From Desulforapulum autotrophicum HRM2 (lineage in GTDB: Bacteria; Desulfobacterota; Desulfobacteria; Desulfobacterales; Desulfobacteraceae), in NCBI RefSeq assembly GCF_000020365.1, contig NC_012109.1, forward strand, positions 1 through 64,000: DNA of 64,000 bases, written 5' to 3'. This document shows, piece by piece, positions 15,902-25,242 of this stretch. Every line of letters starts with the position of its first letter. Positions within the stretch are counted from its first letter, which is position 1. The notes beneath the pieces are model-generated. The model was not told the DNA's origin. It made no database searches and saw only the letters and a program-made list of their open reading frames with translations. The position numbers and the translations under genes were made by a program.

Positions 15902-16068
15902 GCCTCCACGGTCATATTCATGAATCTGTTGAGATGTCGGGTATCTGGAAAGCAACCATTGGGGAAACTATCTGTATTCAGCCAGGGCAACTAAATCCGT
16001 TCACCTATGTGGTGATAGACACAGAGACTATGGATATTAAAAAATATGACGTCAATGCAACCTACTGA
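15902..16068 (+). pseudogene. Metallophosphoesterase, 3' part
   Basis: After the repeated GCCTCCAC the frame continues as SLHGHIHESVEMSGIWKATIGETICIQPGQ and ends at TGA 16066-16068. GHIH is the last metal-binding motif of the calcineurin-type fold, so the transposon sits directly in front of it and must inactivate the enzyme. It would be restored by precise excision. Confidence 0.8.
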
Positions 16069-16292
16069 AACTATTATTTAATGATTTAATTACAAGGGTT
16101 AAATTTCAGATGCTGGAAAGCCTTGGCTGGCAAGGGTTTTAAATCGAATGCTTAGTTTTGACATAAACTAAGCATTCGATTGAAAAAAGTAGGGGTTTTA
16201 ATATTGTGGAGCTCATGATCCAAACGTTGATCAGCAAATGGAAGCATTAAGTATTCTGTTTAAATTGTTGATCATCGGTTGTGTTATGAATA

Positions 16293-16470
16293 ATGCAAGA
16301 ATGGTTAACTTTCAGGAATGATTGAATTCGGTGTTTACATATTTAGCTTTTCGGTATGATGGTTTTCGTTCGACCACTATATGTTGTATCAGGAAATGTT
16401 AAAAAACGGAGCTATATGAGTACAAGTCAACAGGGTCAAGGCTGAAAATGATTCTGTTCATTTATACCAT
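16293..16470 (+). repeat. 178-bp direct repeat, copy 1
   Basis: It is identical over 178 bp to 20838-21015. It includes a tiny frame, ATG 16416 to TGA 16443 (MSTSQQGQG), behind a CGGAG site. The two copies bracket the first histidine-kinase operon; a weaker partial copy of its start is at 35168-35200. Confidence 0.85.
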
Positions 16471-16574
16471 TTATAGTCGCGAGTAATTCGATTTCAATCT
16501 GACCGACGATTTGTTTTGCATTGGAATCTCTATTTATGTATTATCACTTCCACTTACCGGAAATGAACGGTATT

Positions 16575-16791
16575 AAACTGTATTGGCGGATTAAAAAAGA
16601 TACACCATGGCCCTTGTATTTGTCGTAAATGGGAAGCATTGCTTTTTGAGCTGGTCGAATACCGGCAGGGATTTGAAAATTATTTCAAAAAACCAGTGGA
16701 TATCAAGACGCTTGCGAAATTTGCAAATGGTGCTTCTCAGAAGATTGAACGCTTAAAAAAATGGTTTAGAAAACAACTACGTATAAGTTAA
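16575..16791 (+). pseudogene. Small gene or 3' fragment ahead of the first kinase
   Basis: An open frame without a clear ATG reads ...CRKWEALLFELVEYRQGFENYFKKPVDIK ... KKWFRKQLRIS and stops at 16789-16791, four bases before the kinase GTG. It may be the 3' end of a decayed gene, or a short leader gene that couples translation to the kinase. The family is not recognised. Confidence 0.35.
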
Positions 16792-16794
16792 GAT

Positions 16795-19700
16795 GTGAAA
16801 AATAATATGACCAGTATTAAAAAACTGCTTTTACAGAATATGCTTTTTATAACCTTTATTTCCTTTACCTTTCTCTATTTTTTCTGGGTTGTGAATGAAT
16901 ATGCCAAATTTAATGAAGAATCAGAATCAGTTAAAGAAAACTTTGTTACCTCAGAGAAAGAAAGGCTGAAAACACAGGTTCAAGCCGTACTGGAATATGT
17001 TCAGTATATGAGAAACCAGACGGGAAAAAGGCTTCGGGACTCGATTAAAGGGCGTGTGAATGAAGCCTGCGCCATTGCCTTGAACATCTATAATGAAAAT
17101 AAAGATTCGAAATCCCATGATGAAATAAAAAAAATGATCAAGGATGCCCTAAGGCCTATACGTTTTAAACAGAACCGGGGGTATTATTTTGCCTTTAACA
17201 TGGAAGGGATAGAAGAGCTTTTTGCCGATAGGCCTGAAATGGAAGGCAAAAACATGATAGCGGTTCAGGGTGCCAAAGGCGAATACGTTGTGCCGGATAT
17301 GATCGAAATAATAAAGGCACACGAAGAAGGATTTTATTCTTATACCTGGTCAAAGCCGGGAGACTTGGATACAAAATATTTGAAAATCGCCTATGTGAAA
17401 TATTTTGCACCCTATGGATGGGGAATCGGAACCGGTGAATATATAGAAGATGTCAAAAAAGAAATTCAGGAGGAAGTCCTGGAAAGAATTTCAAAGCTCC
17501 GATTCGAAAAAGAAGGCTATTTTTTCGGGAGCATTTACGGGGGGAAGCCTTTATTTACAAAAGGGGAAATTACAAGGGGAGCAGAAAGCATCTGGGAATT
17601 GACCGATCCCAATGGGGTTAAAATCATACAGGAACAGAACAGCGCTGCAAAAGAGCCAGGGGGAGGATTTGTTTCCTATTTCTGGCAGAAATTGGATCCA
17701 GAGAAACTTTCCCCCAAGCTGTCCTATGTTGTCGGTATCCCGGAATGGGAATGGCTCATTGGTGCCGGGGTATATCTGGATACGATGGATGAAATTATCC
17801 TGTTAAAGAAAAAAGCTTTGTATCATGATTTTTTAAAACAAGCTGTTTTATATTTTGCTGTTATGATTTTCCTGTTCTTTCTGATTCTTTTGTGGACCCG
17901 ATACCAGGCCCATAAGATTCAATCAGGGATCAGGTTCTTTTCAAACTTTTTTAAAACAGCATCTTCACAGGCAACGGCCATTGATCCTGCTGGACTACAG
18001 TTTGAGGAGTTTAAGAGTATTGCTGTATCGGCCAATCAGATGATCGAAACGAGGACGAAAGCCATTCAGGATCTCCAGGAGAGTGAGGAAAAATTTCGGA
18101 TGACATTTCTTTCAAGCCCGGATTCCATCAATCTCAACAGAGTTGAGGATGGAATGTATCTTGAAATAAACAAAGGTTTTACAAAGATTATGGGATACTC
18201 TAGTGAAGAAGCTATTGGAAAATATTCGCGCGATCTCAATATCTGGAATGATCCAAAAGACAGAGACCGACTGGTTTCATGGCTGAAAAAAGATGGATTC
18301 GTTGAAAACCTGGAAGCAGAATTCACAGGAAAAGACGGGCAAATAAAAGTTGGCCTTATATCTGCACGGATATTGAAAATCGGAAATGAAAATGTCATTC
18401 TTTCCATTACCCGGGATATCACCGAGCGTAAGCAGATGGAGGCAGATCGCGAGCGGCACCTTGCCGCCATTGAACAAATAGCAGAAGGTGTTGTCATCAC
18501 AGATACGGTTGGCAATATAGAATATATCAATCCCGCTTTTAAGAAAATCACAGGGTATCAAAAGCAAGAGTTAATCGGAAAAAATTCGAGAATCCTGAAA
18601 AGTGGTGAGCATGATGAGTCGTTTTACCGGCAATTGTGGGAGACGATTTTAACAGGGAACACCTGGAATGGCAGACTGACCAACAAAAAAAAGAATGGCA
18701 GTTTTTATATTGAAAAAAACACTATTTCACCAGTGCTTGATAAATCAGGAAAAATAATCAATTTCGTGGCAGTTAAGCGTGATATTACCGATAAAATACG
18801 GATGGAGAAAGTGGTTCAGCAATCTCAGAAAATGGAATCCATCGGTACCCTTGCAGGCGGCATTGCCCATGATTTTAACAATATTCTTTTTCCCATTGTC
18901 GGTCATTCGGAAATGCTCTTAGAGGATGTCTCTGATGATAATCCATATAGAGAAAGCATCAATGAAATTTATACGGGATCACTGAGAGCCAGAGATCTGG
19001 TGCACCAGATTCTTGCCTTTTCACGCCAGGAAAGCAGCGAACTAAAACTGATGAAGATGCAGCCGATTATCAAAGAAGCCTTAAAATTGATCAGATCCAC
19101 AATCCCCACAACCATTTCCATCAGTCAGAATCTCCAACCCAACTGTGGTACTGTAAAAGCAGATCCCACACAAATTCATCAAATCGTCATGAACCTTGCG
19201 ATCAATGCCTATCATGCCATGGAAGAAAGAGGAGGAGAATTAAAAGTAAGCCTTAAAAAAGTCGAATTGAGGCAGTATGACTTTATAAACCCGGATATGA
19301 CAAATGATTCATACGTTTGCCTGACGATAGAAGATACTGGCACGGGTATGGATAAGAAAACAATTGATAAAATCTTTGACCCGTTTTTTACCACAAAAGA
19401 AAAAGGTAAAGGAACTGGAATGGGATTATCAGTGGTCCACGGTATTGTTAAAAGCATGAATGGAGAGGTCCAGGTTTACAGCGAACCGGGCAAAGGGACA
19501 CAATTCCATATTTATCTGCCTGTCGTCAAGAGTGCCAATGAAAAGCAAGAAACCCAGACAAATGAGCCCATACAAGGCGGGACGGAAGGTATTCTGCTGG
19601 TGGATGATGAAGAAGGTATCATTACAATGGAAAAGCTGGCCCTGGAGCGTTTAGGATACCGGGTTACTTCCCGCACGAGCAGTATAGAAGCGCTTGAAGC

Positions 19701-19959
19701 ATTCAGGGTCAATCCGGATAAATTTGATTTGGTTATTACAGATATGGCGATGCCAAAAATGCCTGGGGACAAGCTTGCAGTTGAATTGATAAAAATACGT
19801 CCTGACATCCCGATATTGCTTTGTACTGGGTTCAGTGAATCCATGTCTGAAGAAAAAATTAAATCTCTTGGGGTTAGGGGACTTTTATTGAAACCAATCA
19901 TTATTAAGGATCTTGCCAAAAAGATTAGGGAAATTTTGGATGGGAACGAAAATGTCTGA
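16795..19959 (+). CDS. Hybrid histidine kinase: double Cache, 2 PAS, HisKA, HATPase, receiver
   Basis: This is a 1054-residue membrane sensor. One transmembrane segment lies at about 8-30, an extracytoplasmic double Cache-type domain at about 40-335 (paired GYYFAFNMEGIEELFADRPEMEG and GYFFGSIYGGKPLF segments), and a second membrane segment at about 345-368. Two PAS domains (~425-545, 555-670) lead to the H-box MESIGTLAGGIAHDFNN, an HATPase_c domain (DTGTGMD, KGKGTGMGLSVV) and a C-terminal receiver with phosphoacceptor Asp in VITDMAMPKM. The ligand is unknown; Cache domains bind small organic molecules. The GTG at 16795 was chosen for length; ATG at 16807 is possible. The next gene overlaps at ATGTCTGA. 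A close architectural relative is at 21262. Confidence 0.9.
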   Translation: MKNNMTSIKKLLLQNMLFITFISFTFLYFFWVVNEYAKFNEESESVKENFVTSEKERLKTQVQAVLEYVQYMRNQTGKRLRDSIKGRVNEACAIALNIYNENKDSKSHDEIKKMIKDALRPIRFKQNRGYYFAFNMEGIEELFADRPEMEGKNMIAVQGAKGEYVVPDMIEIIKAHEEGFYSYTWSKPGDLDTKYLKIAYVKYFAPYGWGIGTGEYIEDVKKEIQEEVLERISKLRFEKEGYFFGSIYGGKPLFTKGEITRGAESIWELTDPNGVKIIQEQNSAAKEPGGGFVSYFWQKLDPEKLSPKLSYVVGIPEWEWLIGAGVYLDTMDEIILLKKKALYHDFLKQAVLYFAVMIFLFFLILLWTRYQAHKIQSGIRFFSNFFKTASSQATAIDPAGLQFEEFKSIAVSANQMIETRTKAIQDLQESEEKFRMTFLSSPDSINLNRVEDGMYLEINKGFTKIMGYSSEEAIGKYSRDLNIWNDPKDRDRLVSWLKKDGFVENLEAEFTGKDGQIKVGLISARILKIGNENVILSITRDITERKQMEADRERHLAAIEQIAEGVVITDTVGNIEYINPAFKKITGYQKQELIGKNSRILKSGEHDESFYRQLWETILTGNTWNGRLTNKKKNGSFYIEKNTISPVLDKSGKIINFVAVKRDITDKIRMEKVVQQSQKMESIGTLAGGIAHDFNNILFPIVGHSEMLLEDVSDDNPYRESINEIYTGSLRARDLVHQILAFSRQESSELKLMKMQPIIKEALKLIRSTIPTTISISQNLQPNCGTVKADPTQIHQIVMNLAINAYHAMEERGGELKVSLKKVELRQYDFINPDMTNDSYVCLTIEDTGTGMDKKTIDKIFDPFFTTKEKGKGTGMGLSVVHGIVKSMNGEVQVYSEPGKGTQFHIYLPVVKSANEKQETQTNEPIQGGTEGILLVDDEEGIITMEKLALERLGYRVTSRTSSIEALEAFRVNPDKFDLVITDMAMPKMPGDKLAVELIKIRPDIPILLCTGFSESMSEEKIKSLGVRGLLLKPIIIKDLAKKIREILDGNENV

Positions 19960-20698
19960 TAAACTATTACAAAGGATAAAAGAACTGGAAAGTGAGCTGC
20001 AAAGGCATCAATTGAGTGAAAGGCAGCTTGAAGACAGCAATGATAGGCTGGAATCTTTGTTATACAAACTTCCACTGGGTATCGTTATCATTGATTTTGA
20101 AACCCAAAAAATTCTTGATGTAAATCCCCTTGCCCTGAGTACATTTGGTTGCTCTTTGGAAGAACTGGTTGGTAAAAAATGCACAGACTATATTTGCCCA
20201 GCTGACAAAGGGCGTTGTCCCATTATAGACCAGGGATTATCGCTGGATCGATCTGAACGGGAGGTCATCACCTTCACTGGAGAAAGGATACCGGTTTTAA
20301 AAACAGTGATTAAAGATGAGATAGAGGGAAAGGTGGTTCTTATAGAATGCTTTACAGATATCACCGATAAAAAGCGGGCGGATGAAGAACATGTTAAAAG
20401 GGAGAAGTTCCAGACAGTAGTGGAAATGGCTGGTGCGGTATGCCATGAATTTAACCAGCCGATCCAGGTCATCAACGGGTATTGTGGCTTATTGATAGAC
20501 GATATGGAGATAAATGTTGAGAGTAAAGATCAAATCGAAGAAATTCTCAAAGCCGTATCTAAAATGGGTTTACTGACAAGGGATTTAATGAACATTACAG
20601 GGTATGAGACAAAACCCTACTTAAATTCTAAAATTGTTGATATCAAACGATCGTCTGCTAAACTTAACGAGGTTGAAAAAAAATTTGTAGATAGGTAA
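19952..20698 (+). CDS. PAS plus phosphoacceptor (DHp) protein lacking an ATPase domain
   Basis: The protein has 248 residues. An N-terminal coiled coil leads to a PAS domain (~40-150) containing CTDYICPADKGRCPIIDQG, a cysteine-bearing loop also seen in the large kinase at 27986-31936. A HisKA-like dimerization segment follows (EMAGAVCHEFNQPIQVINGYCGLL, His in CHEFNQP). The protein ends soon after (NITGYETKPYLNSKIVDIKRSS) with no HATPase_c domain. The ATG at 19952 overlaps the stop of the upstream kinase (ATGTCTGA), so both are made together. It may accept phosphate from the kinase's receiver or pair with it. It shares its terminal motif with the protein at 27201-27860. Confidence 0.8.
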   Translation: MSDKLLQRIKELESELQRHQLSERQLEDSNDRLESLLYKLPLGIVIIDFETQKILDVNPLALSTFGCSLEELVGKKCTDYICPADKGRCPIIDQGLSLDRSEREVITFTGERIPVLKTVIKDEIEGKVVLIECFTDITDKKRADEEHVKREKFQTVVEMAGAVCHEFNQPIQVINGYCGLLIDDMEINVESKDQIEEILKAVSKMGLLTRDLMNITGYETKPYLNSKIVDIKRSSAKLNEVEKKFVDR

Positions 20699-20837
20699 AT
20701 TCAACTGAATGGGCGACTATATTGTCTATCTACAGTCGCTGTGAGTTCTTAAGCCAAAGGCGTTTAATTCTTCTGGTATTAGTCGGTGTTATGAATATCC
20801 CAGCTTCAAAAAAATAAAAAACCAGCACTCAAGGATT

Positions 20838-21015
20838 ATGCAAGAATGGTTAACTTTCAGGAATGATTGAATTCGGTGTTTACATATTTAGCTTTTCGGT
20901 ATGATGGTTTTCGTTCGACCACTATATGTTGTATCAGGAAATGTTAAAAAACGGAGCTATATGAGTACAAGTCAACAGGGTCAAGGCTGAAAATGATTCT
21001 GTTCATTTATACCAT
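20838..21015 (+). repeat. 178-bp direct repeat, copy 2
   Basis: Identical to 16293-16470, including the nine-codon MSTSQQGQG frame (20961-20990). It lies 140 bp after the first kinase operon and about 250 bp before the second kinase gene. The rest of 20699-21255 holds no gene. Confidence 0.85.
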
Positions 21016-21261
21016 ATATACGCAGTAGGCAAACCGCTAAAATCATACATTATATTTTGCAGTTTTCATCTTTTTGCTGTAATATTTTTTCTTAATTTTT
21101 TAGATACAATGTGAATTATTGAATATTAGGGCGGTTAATCTTTATGATACTACCCATCTAATGAAGGATTTTTCACATCAAAGTGCTGGATAAATGAGCA
21201 GTACCATGGCTAAAATTATTGTCCAACAAGAAGCGTATTTGAACTTTTTGGAATATTGAAA

Positions 21262-23910
21262 ATGGAGTTGAGAGATACTGGAATGAATGCAAAACTTGAA
21301 ATTAAAAGACCCTTAACGTCCTCTTCCCGACTCAAAAAATTTTTGTTTATCTATTTAGCTATTGGAAGTTTGGCTTTAGTCTTAACCTTGTCCAGCGCAA
21401 TAATATTGCCTCTTTACAGTCGTTTAAAAGCTTCTGAAGATAGAAATATAAAGCATGCTGTAGAAATCCGGGCTATGGCTATAAGCGAATGGGCGAGGCG
21501 TTCAAAGGATTTGGCCTGGCAGATAACCAGTCGTACCAGAATCCGGCAAGAACTTAAAAAATATAACAATGGGGAAATCTCATTGGATCAGGTAAAATCT
21601 TTTACCGAACCAAAGTTGGCTGATGCCATGAATTTATCCAAAGAAATCCTTGGTATCATACGATTAGATAACAAAGAACAATTAGTTTCAAAATGTGGTT
21701 TAAACGTTCCCAAAGAAAAATGGCCGTTGTCTGATATCACTTTAAAAAACATTACAGTATCTCAGCCAAGCATTATTTCAGATTATTCTGTATTTATTGT
21801 TAGGGCACCCATACTGAGTCATGACGGCGCTTATGAAGGAGCTGATTTGATTGTGATTGATTTGTCTAATCTAAAGGCGATCACCTCAAATTATTCAGGT
21901 TTGGGAAAAACAAGTCAGATTATCTTAGGGTATTCTTTCTTTGACAACTCGATTAATCAAGTATTTCCATTAAAAAGTCAGAATTTGGATGTTGATAATG
22001 GGCAGACATTTAACTCTACAGTTGCGACACTTCTTAAAAAAGGTATTAATGGAAATAAGGGGTTAGAGAAAATAGACAAAAATGTGTTTGCGTATACCCC
22101 TCTTGTTGATTTCAGTTGGGTACTTTTGATTTCTCAAAGTGAAAATGAACTTTACGCTTCATTAAATAACAAATTGCTAATAATAGGATCGTCATTAATT
22201 TTTATTTATTTGGTTTTTATTTTAGGGTTTTGGCTTATCATGAATCCGCTTTCAGGCCGTTTACTTATGCATGCAGAGGAACTTGAAGAATCGATAATAA
22301 AAAAGACTCAATATCTTAATGATGAGATTTTAATTCGTCAAAAATCTGAAAAGAAACTGAGACAGAGTGAAGAAATGATGCTCAATTCGCAATCTGTGGC
22401 ACATATATGTTCTTATTCAACAGATTTGAATGCAGGCGAGATAGAGAAAAGCGCATGGGTCTGTTCGCCTGAATTTTACAAAATATTTGGCATCGATAAA
22501 ACCTATCCACATACCATAGAAGGTTGGGCCAACTTTATTCATCCAGACGACCGCAAAGAAGTATTTGATTACCATGAATCGGTTGTGAAGGAAAAAAAAA
22601 TGTTCAGCCGTGAATATAAAATAATCCGTATTAACGATGGTGAAGAACGCTGGGTTCACGGCACAGGAAAACTTGAATTTGATGAAAAAGGAAACCCCGT
22701 TAGAATGCATGGGGCAATACAGGACATCACTGAGCGCAAAAATCTCGAATTCCAGGTCCAGCAAGCTCAAAAAATGGAGTCCATTGGCAATCTTGCGGGT
22801 GGAATTGCCCATGATTTTAATAATCTTCTCTATCCCATTATCGGATTTGCAGAAATGCTTATAGAGGACCTCCCTCCAAAAAGCCCTGAACATGAAAGTG
22901 CACAAGCAATATTTAATGCCGGGAAAAGAGGTTGTGAGCTTGTCAAACAAATACTTGCTTTCAGTCGACAAGTTGATCATCAACTGTCACCCGTTCGTTT
23001 TCAAAAAATATTAGCTGAAGTATTTAAACTGACCCGTTCAACAATACCCAGCGATATTGAAATTTATCAGGATATTCAAAAAGACTGTGGTTTAGTGATG
23101 GCAGAAGAAACTCAATTGCATCAGATTGCCATGAACCTTATCACAAATGCCTATCATGCTGTAGAGAAGACGGGTGGAAAAATTTCAGTACAACTGAAAG
23201 AGATTACATTGGATAATGATGATTTGAAAGACAGACCATTGCAGGTGGGTCAATACGTCATGCTATCTGTTTCCGACAATGGCGTTGGTATCCCTCGGGA
23301 AATAATGAATAATATTTTTGACCCTTATTTCACAACAAAAGAGCAGGGCAAAGGGACCGGTCTTGGTCTCGCTGTTGTATACGGAATCTTGAGAGAGCAT
23401 AAAGGAGATGTAAAAGTATACAGCGAGGTGGGTAAAGGAACGACTTTTAATGTTTATTTACCTGTAATGAAAGAATCTGATGAACCCATTTCAACTGAAA
23501 AGGAATTATATAAACTAACAGGTACAGAAAGAATATTATTGGTTGACGATGAAATATCGGTTGTTCGACTTGAGAAACAAATGCTCGAACGTCTTGGCTA
23601 TAAAGTATCTGCTTGGTCCAACAGCATAGAAGCCCTGGAAACTTTCAATTCTAATCCAGATGGTTATGACCTTGTAATCTCAGATATGACGATGCCAAAC
23701 ATGACAGGAGATCAGCTTGCAAAAGAGTTAATGGCCATACGACCGGATATTCCGATTATCATTTGTACCGGATTCAGTGAACGGATAAACAAGGAACAGG
23801 CTGAAGCTAATAAAGTAAAGGGTTTTCTTATGAAACCGGTAGTTAAATCTGAAATGGCTCAAATGGTTCGGAAAGTGCTGGATGAGGCCAAAGTTTATAA
23901 AGGAAATTGA
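21262..23910 (+). CDS. Hybrid histidine kinase: Cache, PAS, HisKA, HATPase, receiver
   Basis: The protein has about 882 residues. Transmembrane segments are near 25-49 and 305-330, with a Cache-type sensor between them (AVEIRAMAISEWARRSKDLAWQITSR ... FAYTPLVDFSWVLLIS). A PAS_3-like domain (~380-495, FIHPDDRKEVFDYH) precedes the H-box KMESIGNLAGGIAHDFNNLLYPIIG, an HATPase_c domain (DNGVGIPREIM, GKGTGLGLAVVYG) and a receiver with Asp in VISDMTMPNM. From the H-box on, it is closely related to the kinase at 16795, suggesting duplication. Starts at TTG 21256, ATG 21262 and ATG 21283 are all possible; none has a strong ribosome-binding site. Confidence 0.9.
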   Translation: MELRDTGMNAKLEIKRPLTSSSRLKKFLFIYLAIGSLALVLTLSSAIILPLYSRLKASEDRNIKHAVEIRAMAISEWARRSKDLAWQITSRTRIRQELKKYNNGEISLDQVKSFTEPKLADAMNLSKEILGIIRLDNKEQLVSKCGLNVPKEKWPLSDITLKNITVSQPSIISDYSVFIVRAPILSHDGAYEGADLIVIDLSNLKAITSNYSGLGKTSQIILGYSFFDNSINQVFPLKSQNLDVDNGQTFNSTVATLLKKGINGNKGLEKIDKNVFAYTPLVDFSWVLLISQSENELYASLNNKLLIIGSSLIFIYLVFILGFWLIMNPLSGRLLMHAEELEESIIKKTQYLNDEILIRQKSEKKLRQSEEMMLNSQSVAHICSYSTDLNAGEIEKSAWVCSPEFYKIFGIDKTYPHTIEGWANFIHPDDRKEVFDYHESVVKEKKMFSREYKIIRINDGEERWVHGTGKLEFDEKGNPVRMHGAIQDITERKNLEFQVQQAQKMESIGNLAGGIAHDFNNLLYPIIGFAEMLIEDLPPKSPEHESAQAIFNAGKRGCELVKQILAFSRQVDHQLSPVRFQKILAEVFKLTRSTIPSDIEIYQDIQKDCGLVMAEETQLHQIAMNLITNAYHAVEKTGGKISVQLKEITLDNDDLKDRPLQVGQYVMLSVSDNGVGIPREIMNNIFDPYFTTKEQGKGTGLGLAVVYGILREHKGDVKVYSEVGKGTTFNVYLPVMKESDEPISTEKELYKLTGTERILLVDDEISVVRLEKQMLERLGYKVSAWSNSIEALETFNSNPDGYDLVISDMTMPNMTGDQLAKELMAIRPDIPIIICTGFSERINKEQAEANKVKGFLMKPVVKSEMAQMVRKVLDEAKVYKGN

Positions 23911-24118
23911 GATAGTAAAAAAGTGTTTAATGTGTCTATAATTGACCGCCTTCATAGTTCCATTTTATACCGATCATTTTAACGTGTATGTGTCGCTTTT
24001 GAGGGAACTCTTCAAACCACAACATCTGGTATGCGAGGATTTTCTTGTCTTAATCAAACGTTTAAATTCCGAATATCAATTTTGCACCTGTCTGGAGTTA
24101 TGATTAAGTATCCTATCC

Positions 24119-24325
24119 TTAAGATTTCTCAGTACCTAAATTTTCAAGCTTATCTTTGGTAAACTTGATACTGCATCCCATCCTTCTTATAACCTTGTTG
24201 TCAACAAGGTATACCTTATTGACAGCATTAAAACCCCTGTTAACAAGGTTGTTTTTTAAGTTGTTGACGCTGTTTGCAAGAAGGTCTATAGAGTTGTTGG
24301 TATTTTGAGAAGCACTTTTAATAGG
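24119..24325 (-). CDS. Small protein divergent from a resolvase
   Basis: About 68-71 residues (from MAIPIKS). The last ~24 codons (VIRRMGCSIKFTKDKLENLGTEKS and stop) recur with few changes beside the resolvase genes at 45440-45520 and 51190-51270, in the same divergent orientation. This conservation suggests either a small protein that travels with this resolvase family or a conserved recombination site that happens to be open. The exact start is uncertain; the longest frame begins at 24334, overlapping the resolvase start. Confidence 0.45.
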   Translation of the reverse strand, partial: PIKSASQNTNNSIDLLANSVNNLKNNLVNRGFNAVNKVYLVDNKVIRRMGCSIKFTKDKLENLGTEKS

Positions 24326-24326
24326 G

Positions 24327-24893
24327 ATGGCCATGACTATTTTTACATACGCCAGAGTATCAACTCTCGATCAGCATACGGATTTACAAACAGCAGAGCT
24401 AAAGGCCGCCTATCCTAATGCCGTACATCGCCAGGAAAAGAAATCCGGCACCACGATAACTGACCGGGATGTTTTAAACCTGCTGCTCGATATGATTGGC
24501 CAGGGCGATAAATTAGTCGTATGGAAACTTGATCGATTAGCCCGGAATATAGGAGACCTTTGCAAAATAGTTTACACTCTGGACATAAAAGGTGCTTCAC
24601 TTGAGATACTTAATCAGAAGATTGACACCAGTACAGCCACCGGTAGAGCTTTTCTCCAAATGCTGGGAGTGTTTTCAGAATTTGAAACAAATCTAAGAAA
24701 AGAACGCCAGCTTGCCGGGATAGCAATAGCCAAGGCCAAAGGTAAGCACCTGGGGAGAAGACCCTCTCTCACAGATGATCAAAAGAAAGAAGTTCAGGTA
24801 AAGAACAAAGCAGGGATGAACCCTACCATACTTTCGAATGAATACGGGGTTAGCCGGGGGACCATATATAACGTTTTGAAAGAGGCAACATAG
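24327..24893 (+). CDS. Serine recombinase (resolvase/invertase family)
   Basis: The protein has 188 residues. The catalytic serine is in YARVSTLDQHTD near residue 10; WKLDRLARN and the ATGRAFLQMLGVFSEFETNLRKERQ segment with its E-helix are typical. A C-terminal HTH (MNPTILSNEYGVSRGTIYNVLK) binds the res site. It is closely related to the resolvases at 44734-45306 and 50481-51053. ATG at 24333 (MTIFTYARVS) is an equally good start. The upstream divergent segment probably includes its recombination site. Confidence 0.9.
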   Translation: MAMTIFTYARVSTLDQHTDLQTAELKAAYPNAVHRQEKKSGTTITDRDVLNLLLDMIGQGDKLVVWKLDRLARNIGDLCKIVYTLDIKGASLEILNQKIDTSTATGRAFLQMLGVFSEFETNLRKERQLAGIAIAKAKGKHLGRRPSLTDDQKKEVQVKNKAGMNPTILSNEYGVSRGTIYNVLKEAT

Positions 24894-24916
24894 ATATGAA
24901 TTGAATTGAATTCAAA

Positions 24917-25237
24917 TCAGGCAAAGGTTACCCGGGTATCTCCCCTTGAAGAATCTAATCCCGGTGTGTGTATAATAATTTCAACATCACTTCCCAAATA
25001 ATTAAGACAGGTCAACATCTTGGCCTCGCTGATCCCTCGGAACTGTCCCCGGAGAAGGTCAGATAGTTTGGGTTGAGGTATTTTTAATATTTCAGCTGCC
25101 TGTTGTTGAGTTAAATTTCTCTGGCGAACAATTTCTCCAATCTTTGAGGCCAGTATTGCCTTAACAAACATCCTGTCGGCATTCGGTCTTCCCAGATCCT
25201 CATAGACATTGGCGCTGCCTTTCTCTATTTCAATCAT
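24917..25237 (-). CDS. XRE-family antitoxin (HigA-like)
   Basis: The protein has 106 residues. The helix-turn-helix lies at about residues 40-75 (RNLTQQQAAEILKIPQPKLSDLLRGQFRGISE), the pattern of XRE-type antitoxins paired with Gp49/HigB toxins. It neutralises the toxin and represses the operon. It follows the toxin gene by 5 bp, the inverse order common to HigBA-type modules. Confidence 0.8.
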   Translation of the reverse strand: MIEIEKGSANVYEDLGRPNADRMFVKAILASKIGEIVRQRNLTQQQAAEILKIPQPKLSDLLRGQFRGISEAKMLTCLNYLGSDVEIIIHTPGLDSSRGDTRVTFA

Positions 25238-25242
25238 ATTAT

